Source: Parapristionchus giblindavisi (lineage: Eukaryota > Nematoda > Chromadorea > Rhabditida > Diplogasteridae). Taken from it: a DNA stretch of 64,000 bases. The stretch covers positions 186,001 to 250,000 of the forward strand of contig CALSFV010000372.1 in NCBI GenBank assembly GCA_943737045.1, written 5' to 3'. Within the stretch, counting starts at the first letter, position 1, and each line of letters opens with the position of its first letter. The notes under the pieces are model-generated. The model was given only the letters and a program-made list of their open reading frames with translations. It did no database searches and had not been told where the DNA came from. This document shows positions 56,317 to 64,000 of this stretch, piece after piece. Made by a program: the position numbers and the translations under genes.

Positions 56317-59300
56317 ATGGGTCTCCTCACGAAAGGGACGCCGCTGAGTTGGGAAGAGACACTGCCGTACATTGAGTATATCAAGGTGGGAATTTATTTA
56401 CTGTTTAAAAATAAGATCAAATTAAGCGTGGACCCTATAAATATCTTAACTTTGGTGTTTTCGTGAAACATTGAACTGACTGGCCGAGTAGAGCACTTGT
56501 GGCACGTAGTGCTTCATATGAAGAGAAATGGTAAAAGATCCTCCGAAACACTCAATTAAAGGAATAAACTATTATTATTATTGTTGTTGTTGTTATTATT
56601 ATTATTATTATTTATGAGACTATGGTCATGAATTCTCTGGAATTGAAATGAATTGAGGATATTACAAATTTCAAGTTCCTCTTTTTTGTCTTTTTCCTCT
56701 TTTGTGTATCTCTTGAAATGCGTTTATGATAGGATAACGGCGCTTGGTCATTGTATTGCGTCAGCTGAACTGCTCTCGCTCTCTCGATCACAGTTTATGA
56801 GTGGCCGTTGATCTTTGAACTATTCATCTTTGAACTATTGATCTTTGATCTTTCAGAAGCACGGTATCGCTCAGTTCATCGCCCTGTACCATCGATTGGC
56901 CAAGAGAGAGAATGATCAGCTGAGATGGGGAGACGAGATCGAGTACACGATTGTCAAGTTTGATCATGCGAACAAGAAGGTTTGATCTTTGATCTTTGAT
57001 CTTTTCTAGGCTTATTATTATTATTATTTGCCTTAGACTATCGTTAAATTAGTTTGATAAACTTCATCTCTAAATATTTTATCTTTGATCTTTTGAACTC
57101 TAATCACTGTTTCAGGTTCGCGCGAGTCTGCGTGCAGAGGAGCTGCTGGATCGTCTCATAGCTGGAGAGGAGGTTTGTTTGTTTTATAATTTGCCTTCAA
57201 GCCAATATAAACGATATCAATTCGTGAGTGGATTCCACGTCTTTATGGAGGCACTGAAACATGCGATTCGCAGGTTGAAATTAGCTATTTGTTACTCAAT
57301 CATTTACAGTAAAGTATATCAATAATATAATGATTTCGATCAATTATCAAGTCGTTAAAATCAATAATCGAATCATTCAGGTCAACAATCTGGTGGGAAC
57401 GGCCAACAAGTTCTTGTGGAGACCGGAATTCGCCGCGTACATGGTTGAAGGCACTCCTGGTGTTCCCTATGGAGGTACTGTATGCGTTGATTACGGTAGA
57501 TTTGGGCTATTAGTGTATTATCATGATTGCTAGCTTGTTTGACGATAACGATATTGATAGTTATGGTGATTATCGATTGGTTATGGGTGGAATAGGGCTA
57601 TTGATTTAATTATCGATTGATTGTAGGTCTCCTCGCGTGCTTCAATGTTGTCGAGGCCAATATGATGGAGAGGCGAGCTGAGGTTCAGAAATTGCTCAAA
57701 AAGGTTGGGGATTTTGATTTTATTAAAAGATTAAGATCATCTGATACAGAGCATTTTTCCACCATAGGAAGAGCGCTCATGGAAAACTTGAAAAAGTGTC
57801 AACAATTACCACGAGGCAGGAGCATTTTGATCACTGCGTTTTCCCCGATTTTGTATTTAAACGACACAAAATCGATAATGCCGCTTGGTTGGGATGATCT
57901 ATACCCTCTATTTTGTAAGCCCTTGGAGCATGTAGTTATCTTATAAAAGAAAGGTGGGAGATCCAATGACGGAACTTTTTCGCATATATGGTTTTGTGTT
58001 TCTTTTGTTACTTTCACTTTCACCGAACAGCCGCCGACTTGCTACTCAATATCAAGAGAGAATGTGGTTAGGTGAACTAGATGCGACGAGAAATCAACGG
58101 GTGTTGATGTAAGGGGGGGGGGGGGGTGTTCACGTCTGTTGAGTTAATAAATGCAAATCGATAGACATATATCAATAATTTAATGTCAATTGATCAAGAT
58201 AAATAAAGAGAATACGTATATAAATGATAGAATAATTGGCTGATTGTAGGACGAATCAATCTTGTCGATCTCGTTTCCCTCGATAGGCGCCCGTGATTTC
58301 TCCGTACCCGGCCATGCTCCCACTCCCCATGATGATCTCTCACCCGGCAGATCCCTATTCTTCCCCGATGACGCCATCTTTGGTGGACATCCAAGGTATG
58401 TATACGATATGAATGATTAATGATTAGCATACATATTCTGCGATAACGTTTCTATTCATACGCATTGATCTTCTTAATGTTGTGACTAGGGTGGCGAGAA
58501 TCAGTCACTAGTCACTAGTCCTAGTGACAGTCTCTCTCTACTCAACCGAGAGAGGCACATTTACGACCTCTCGCGCAACGGTTAGTAGTGATGAGGTCAT
58601 CAAAACATTAGTGAGTAATTTTAGCTACTCTTTTTCTACTCCTTTTGTGTTTTCTCGTCTATAAGTAATCGAAATTTGCAAATCTGAATATTTTTGGAAT
58701 CTACAAGCAAAGGGCTATTCAACAAGCCTAAAATTGGATGTCAAAGATAACATTTAAATTTCGTCGAATTCTCATGTTATGCATTCCAGCACTTCCGATA
58801 AGACGGGTAGGCAGACTATTATAATATCATTTATGATTATCATGTTATTAAAGTCATTCGAACCACAATTAAAACTCTTCCTTGTCGTCATTTAACCTCT
58901 TGCATAGTGATAGACTCCGCCCACAATCGTCATAAACAACCAAGCAGCGTCTTTAATCTTCTTTGGCATCCAATTTTAGGCTTGTTGGATAGCCCTTGAC
59001 TTGTAGATTCCAAAAATATATAGATTTGCACATTTTGATTACTTAGAGCCGAGAAAAAACAAAAAGAGTAGAAAAAGAGTAATTTTTCTACTCAACCGTG
59101 ACCCCAACGCACGGCTGCCACAGGGGACAGAAGAGTAGCAGAGAGAGTGGAAAAGATTACGCACTAGTTGGAGAGAGAGAATAATTAGTGACTAGTGACT
59201 GGTTCTCGCCACTCTAGTTGTGACCGTGTAGAAACCTGGAAGCGCCTTGTTGCTTGGGTTGATGACAGTTATGAGTGATGATCTAGAGTTGATAAGTCTA

Positions 59301-62300
59301 GAAAGACTGGTAGACTGCACCATGAGACGGGCATCTACCGTACCCCTCGTCATACCGTAATCCTGTGTGGTTTACTGTAACCAACGATATAACAATAATA
59401 ATAATAATAAGAATAGTAACAATAGAGTAAATTATAATTGCTGCTAGATTATTTGATAGGTAGTGGAGTACTCAGTACGCATAAATACGACACTACGACA
59501 TAGATAGCAAAGATGAAAGTTACAATTAATATGGAAATTACAAATATACAGCGATTTTCCAGATTCAAGAATCTCGTAAAGAATATTCGTGGACGTCGCG
59601 GAGAGAAGGTCGCTATCAATGTGCCCATATTCAAGTGAGTTGGTGTGCTTTGATCTTTGATCTTTGATCCTTTCGTAGTTTGAATTTTGATGAGTGAATA
59701 AATGATGCTAGCGGGTAGATTTACCGTTGGGAGGGGGGTCCCGCCTGTTGTCGCGACTCCAGCTTCCGAAACAACTGTTTTAATAGTTTTTTTTGTGGAC
59801 TGCACTGCATTTTTGTTATTTAAGGGCTGTGCAAAATTCTACGTACGGGGACAAGTGGTCCCGAAAATGCTCACCTACCCCTTTTATCCACTGACTTTGA
59901 TCTTTGATCTCTTTTTTTTTCAGGGACAAGAACACACCATCTCCCTTCATCGAGGATCTCTCATCATATGGAAATCCGGTATGATATTGTTGATTTAGTA
60001 GGATTGATCTTTGATCTTTGATTTCTGATCTCTCAGGAGGACTTTGCGTGTGCACTGCCCGATCACATCTACATGGACCACATGGGCTTTGGAATGGGCT
60101 GCTGCTGTCTGCAGGTATCATCATAATTGTCTACGTAAATGACTACAAAACAGCAGTTTTCCGAGAGTGCATTAGACTGATGTAGAGTAAGCGAAACGAG
60201 AATGTGACGGGATGAAACGAGTTTAACAAGTAGTTTGCAACTAAACACGAAGATGCTCGAATATTTGCCCAATATTAATTAATATGTATTCATATCATGA
60301 CTTGCATCTAAAGGCATACCCCTAGCTAATTTTACTATCCACATTGGCAATACTCTCTAGTAGAGTTTCAAATTTGCTCGGGGTGTCGCTTTAAAACAGA
60401 AATGTTTGACCATTTAAACATGAAATGAATCCAATTGCAATTGTCATCCCAGTTCATAGCCGAGCCTTTCCGGGATATGCTTCAGATTTGTAGTAATATA
60501 ATAACGATTATATTATTTATACGTATTCGTGAAATAACAATGAAACGCGTGCTGATAGAAGGGAATTTGATATGATAATTATGATGATAATGAATACAAT
60601 AATGAACTTTCTCAGGGGTGAAAGACTAAAGGGGATGATTGTTTGGAAATATGAAAATGGTCAGATGAAGACAATCAATTAGGGAAACTCTATTTGATTG
60701 TTTTACCAAAAGTTCCTCCATCCTTTCCCATTTCAGGTAACATTCCAAGCAACGAATGTGAATGAAGCTCGTTGGCTGTACGATCAACTCACGCCCATCA
60801 CACCCGTGCTACTCGCCCTCTCCGCAGCCACGCCCATATTCCGGTGAGTGAGCGGTTGGATGCGGCATACATGGGTGGGGTAGAAACAGCTCAAGTCTAA
60901 TTGTAAAAGGGGGACATTCGAATTAGAAATTGTGTGTTTACAAGGGAAGATCCCCAAGTATGGTTCGATATGTGTGGAGAGCGAAACGGGCATTGGGCCG
61001 GTTTAATCGTGATATTAATTCGGCGCTTTTGAGACTGTTGTTCTCGTGTTTCACGATGTCGGCTTATAGCTCTGCATGAGTTGTTCTTTCAGTGCGAGTT
61101 TGCTACCTTGGAAACATCATAATTATTATTACATAACATATAGGGTGCGTAACCTGGCGCTTCCTAATCCCAAGCGGAAGTCCAAGCTATTGTGTGTCCC
61201 CAATCTAACTACCGTGAATTAGATGTGAGAACAGGGTCAAACAAATATATACAGGGGGTGTCCCATACTAGTATCTCCTACAGAGGGGTAGAGGGAGGTC
61301 ACCTTCCCGCAAACAAGAGAGCAACCGAGAGTGAGGAGAGAGGGCGGCGCCTGCCGATCTCTCTCCTCTCCCTCGCCTAGATTTCCTAAGGCGACGGGTG
61401 ATGTAAACAATAAATTGTGGCAAACTTGTGCTTTTTGCAGGTGCGTGACAAGGATTGACAACTTTATCGCACCCAATTGCAGTCAGACAACAAATTTAAT
61501 ACAGATTGTTGTCAATGTGTCTAATAAATATTTGTGGTTGCAATTAATGAATGAACTGTTGTCAGACAAGAAAAATGAGGATGATACAAGTCATGACCAG
61601 AGAAATGTGCTTCTTTCTAGTCAGACAACAAAAAATCTTCTTTTTGATGTCAATCGATTCTTGCCTTCTCATTGACATCAAAACGAATATTTTTTATTGT
61701 CTGAATAGAAAGAAGCACATTTCTCTAGTCATTCCATTTTTGGTGCATTTTCACATCCTCATAATAATGAGACGATAGTTCATTAGTCAAAGCGGCGCAC
61801 CTCAGACAGGTTTGGTAACACGGCGGAGAGTGTGACAGAGAGAATCATTTGATGCCATCTCGCACGCACACCCTCTCTAATGCAGCCCACCAAACCCGCC
61901 TGGCATCCGCCTCGCCCTCTTTATAAGTTGGAAAACGTGATTAGCCATTCATTGTTGCCTCGCTATTACAGAGGCTGAACTAATGTGTTCTGACTTGAAT
62001 CATCCTCAGTTTTCTTGTCTGACTACAAAATAGTCACTATCTGTTACCACATTTATTTATTTCATACATTGACTACAATCGTTTTACTTTTTGAAGTCTG
62101 ACAACAAAGTTCTCCGATAAAGTTGTCAATCGTTTGCTGTTGTCACGCACCTGCAAAATCACAAGTTTGCCAAAATTTATTGTTTACATCACCCTATATC
62201 ATTGTGTTTGCAGATCATATCTGGCGGATGTGGACTCGCGATGGGATATCATCTCTGCTGTGGGTTTATCATGTTATATCAGAGGTCGTTATCGTGGGAT

Positions 62301-64000
62301 ACTGTATATCCGTGTAGATTATTGATTGATTGTGGACAATTATTGATTGATTGATTGATTGATTGTAGAGTGTGGACGATCGTACGGCAGAGGAGCGTGG
62401 TCTGGTCCCGCTGACCACTCCTGGAAGATGGAGAATTGATAAGGTTAGTCATTGAGATTTATCACTGGGTGAATCATGGGTGATGGGTGGGTGACGATGC
62501 AAGTCATCCATAGGGGTCTTATAGTTTATTATTATTATTATTAGTAGTAGTATTATTATTATTGTATATTTCTCTTACTATTATATTGGTTCATAAGTCG
62601 AATAGCTACGTTATCTGTTTTCAAAATGTGGTCAGGTTTTTCGATTTTTGGCAAATTTGGCTCAAAATGCGGTCAGGCTTGGTACTTTGTAACATACTTT
62701 TCAACCTGTGATTATGATGTGATACACGCAGAATTGCTTCTGGTCTAGATATTGAGTTCATCTGTGTTTCATCTATTAGTTCAAGTGATGATAGAAATGC
62801 GAAACCCGAAAACACCAAGTGTGTCAGTTTGAAGAGTGGGCATTGACTAGGGAATGGTTTCTTTGATGCATGAAATTACAGTTAGTTACCTACATAGCGA
62901 TAATCAGCATGGTCGACTTAGTAAAAATTAACTTTCAAAAGCTGCGGTTGATCGATTTTTAAACGAAACCCGTCGCATATCCGCCGCACGAAAGACAGCC
63001 AAAAAGTTGCATTTTTCAAGTTTTTTTCACTTTTTGAACTCGAGTTCGATACCTCCGAGAGCATTTCATTTCTGCGAGGTAATTCAAGCAAAAAATGCTG
63101 TTTAAGTGGAAATCAAGTCCAAAAAATCTTTTTTTGGCTGTCTTTTGTGCGGCGGATATGCGACGGGTTTCGTTTAAAAATCGATCAACCGCAGCTTTTG
63201 AAAGTTGATTCTTATTAAGTCGACCATGCTGAATATTACTATGTAGGTCACTAACCGTAATTTCGTGCATCAAAGAAACCATTCCCTAGTGAGAGAGGAA
63301 GACAAGCGCTACTGAAGTAGAGAATGATTGTGGAACATGACTAATTCCATTTTATCCCTTTAATCAACCACAGAGAGATTGAAATTAAATTAAATTTCAT
63401 GCACTTGCATCGCATAAGGGAATAAATAAATATTATTATTAATATATTTCTAACTATTAATATTAGTAGTATCATTATTATTTCTTGCTTTTAACGCCTC
63501 GAAAATGAAAATGTTCGAGGCGTTAAAAGCAAGAAATAATAATAGATAAAATGCCTGAAAGGTACAAAATTTTAAATTGCATGCACGGTATAAGTAATAA
63601 TTAGAATATATTTAATTGTGGTAGCTATTATATCTGCCTTATGATGTTTCTACTTCAATGAAACACTACTACTAATAAGGATATTTATAAGTGGTGATAT
63701 GATATGAATGAAACATTAATTGAACGAGTGAATGACGAATTGAAAGAGAGGCCAGATCACCGTCCCTTGGTATTTGTTAGTGAATAATGAATCGATCTTA
63801 CGAAGATATATCCATATTCTATGATCTACAACTCTAATTATTGATTGATTGATTGATGTTATTGATTTATTATAGAGTCGATACGATACGACGGACTGCT
63901 ACCTGTATCCATGCTCGGCCAAGTACAATGATGTGCCACTTCAGGTGATGAATATGTTATTTTTAAAATCATTTAAAATTATTTAATTGCGATTAATATA
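56317..64000 (+). CDS. gcs-1: Glutamate-cysteine ligase catalytic subunit, 3' end outside window
   Basis: Exons seen: 56317-56385, 56857-56979, 57116-57172, 57381-57474, 57627-57703, 58250-58395, 59563-59634, 59924-59978, 60037-60114, 60737-60843, 62214-62259, 62369-62443, 63876-63944. They total 1068 nt, or 356 aa, roughly the first half of the family's about 640 residues. Coding ends at 63944 in the window and the donor GTGATG follows. The enzyme makes gamma-glutamylcysteine, the rate-limiting step of glutathione synthesis, in the cytosol. Family landmarks are [28 protein letters not shown] (ATP/metal site region), [34 protein letters not shown] and ISASVDDRT. In C. elegans the gene is SKN-1-induced by oxidative stress; I did not verify a binding site here. 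Introns contain TTTGATC heptamers and several transposons. Confidence 0.95.
58108..58126. repeat. Poly-G run in gcs-1 intron
   Basis: About 14 consecutive G. Comparable homopolymers lie at about 14888 and 36510 (C) and 47125 (G). Confidence 0.8.
58487..59216. mobile_element. Non-autonomous hAT-like element with perfect 8-bp duplication
   Basis: 730 bp, from TAGGGTGGCGAGAATCAGTC to the inverse of TAGAGTGGCGAGAACCAGTC. GTTGTGAC occurs at 58479-58486 and 59217-59224. It is closely similar to 31988-32870 in both terminal regions, while the centre differs. It is in the gcs-1 intron 58396-59562. Confidence 0.9.
60308..60396. mobile_element. Palindromic MITE copy, centre deleted (gcs-1 intron)
   Basis: TAAAGGCATACCCCTAGCTA on the left and TTTGCTCGGGGTGTCGCTTT on the right; the stem is shortened to about 88 bp. 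Confidence 0.7.
61396..62194. mobile_element. Inverted-repeat element in gcs-1 intron
   Basis: GGGTGATGTAAACAATAAAT at the left and the inverse at the right bound about 800 bp. The arms match for about 70 bp (CAGGTGCGTGAC, TTGACAACTTTATC). GTCAGACAAC/GTCTGAC-type words recur in the interior. An outer ATATAGGGTG at about 61138 may be part of a longer left end. It ends 19 bp before exon 62214-62259. No target duplication is certain. Confidence 0.65.
62520..62570. repeat. (ATT/AGT)n microsatellite
   Basis: TTA/TTATTAG triplet run in the gcs-1 intron 62444-63875. Confidence 0.8.
62590..62712. mobile_element. Decayed relative of the CATAGGTCGAA hAT-like MITE
   Basis: TCATAAGTCGAATAGCTACG, two GGTCAGG-containing units and GTAACATACTTTTCAACCTG, matching the element at 55849-56052. 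The duplication is no longer visible. Confidence 0.65.
62847..63289. mobile_element. Foldback element with TGA target duplication
   Basis: 443 bp, from CTAGGGAATGGTTTCTTTGA to the inverse, with TGA on both sides. Arms of about 160 bp contain CGAAACCCGTCGCATATCCG and the inverse. The 3-bp duplication would fit PIF/Harbinger-like insertion, which is inference. Confidence 0.8.
63474..63543. repeat. Perfect 30-bp inverted repeat with 10-nt loop
   Basis: Left arm 63474-63503 and right arm 63514-63543 are exact inverse copies, including TTTTAACGCCTCGAA / TTCGAGGCGTTAAAA. It is in the gcs-1 intron. Confidence 0.9.

Noticed and set aside
61192..61778. Open frames of 60-114 aa in the gcs-1 intron
   Set aside because: They overlap an inverted-repeat element on both strands and contain no recognised domain.

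Overview
The window is eukaryotic and almost certainly nematode. Genes are built from many short exons (often 50-150 nt) with phase-consistent GT-AG introns. Their 3' splice sites are short and T-rich (TTTCAG, TTGCAG, TGTAG), and acceptor-like sites sit directly before some start codons, as expected for spliced-leader trans-splicing. The best protein matches are to ZYG-9, KQT, GSTK, NUS1 and GCS-1 families. Intron density is higher than I would expect for Caenorhabditis. A diplogastrid (Pristionchus-like) worm is my best guess, but it is only inference. No bacterial, viral or plasmid genes were seen.

Layout: (1) 1-9721, plus strand: 3' part of a large RING-IBR-RING (RBR) E3 ligase-like gene with an Arg/Asp/Tyr/Gly-rich disordered region. 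(2) 9722-12001: intergenic, with a long composite CT microsatellite. (3) 12002-21422, plus: complete 28-exon zyg-9/XMAP215 gene with TOG domains. (4) 22967-34065, plus: complete 21-exon KCNQ1-type voltage-gated potassium channel, its introns full of short palindromic MITEs and two abutting hAT-like elements. (5) 34948-48698, minus: three tandem glutathione S-transferase kappa genes, each with seven exons at equivalent positions, separated and interrupted by foldback and Tc1-like elements. (6) 51435-53922, plus: NUS1/Nogo-B-receptor-type subunit of dehydrodolichyl diphosphate synthase. (7) 56317 to the window end, plus: 5' half of glutamate-cysteine ligase (gcs-1).

Functionally, gcs-1 makes the glutathione precursor and the three GSTKs are glutathione-dependent enzymes, so the right half carries a loose cluster of glutathione genes on opposite strands with NUS1 between them. 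The other genes have no obvious functional link.

Between and inside genes I mapped many non-autonomous transposons with visible terminal inverted repeats (TIRs) and target-site duplications (TSDs). They comprise hAT-like elements (8-bp TSD), Tc1-like elements (TA TSD), long foldbacks with CAAGGGAAG ends (TAA TSD), and a dispersed ~110-bp palindromic MITE (about 15 copies). Three short intron motifs recur throughout: ATTGATTG, TAC(G/T)GTAG, and the heptamer TTTGATC/GATCAAA. All exon boundaries were derived by hand from reading frame, splice consensus and family knowledge. No alignment or transcript data were available.
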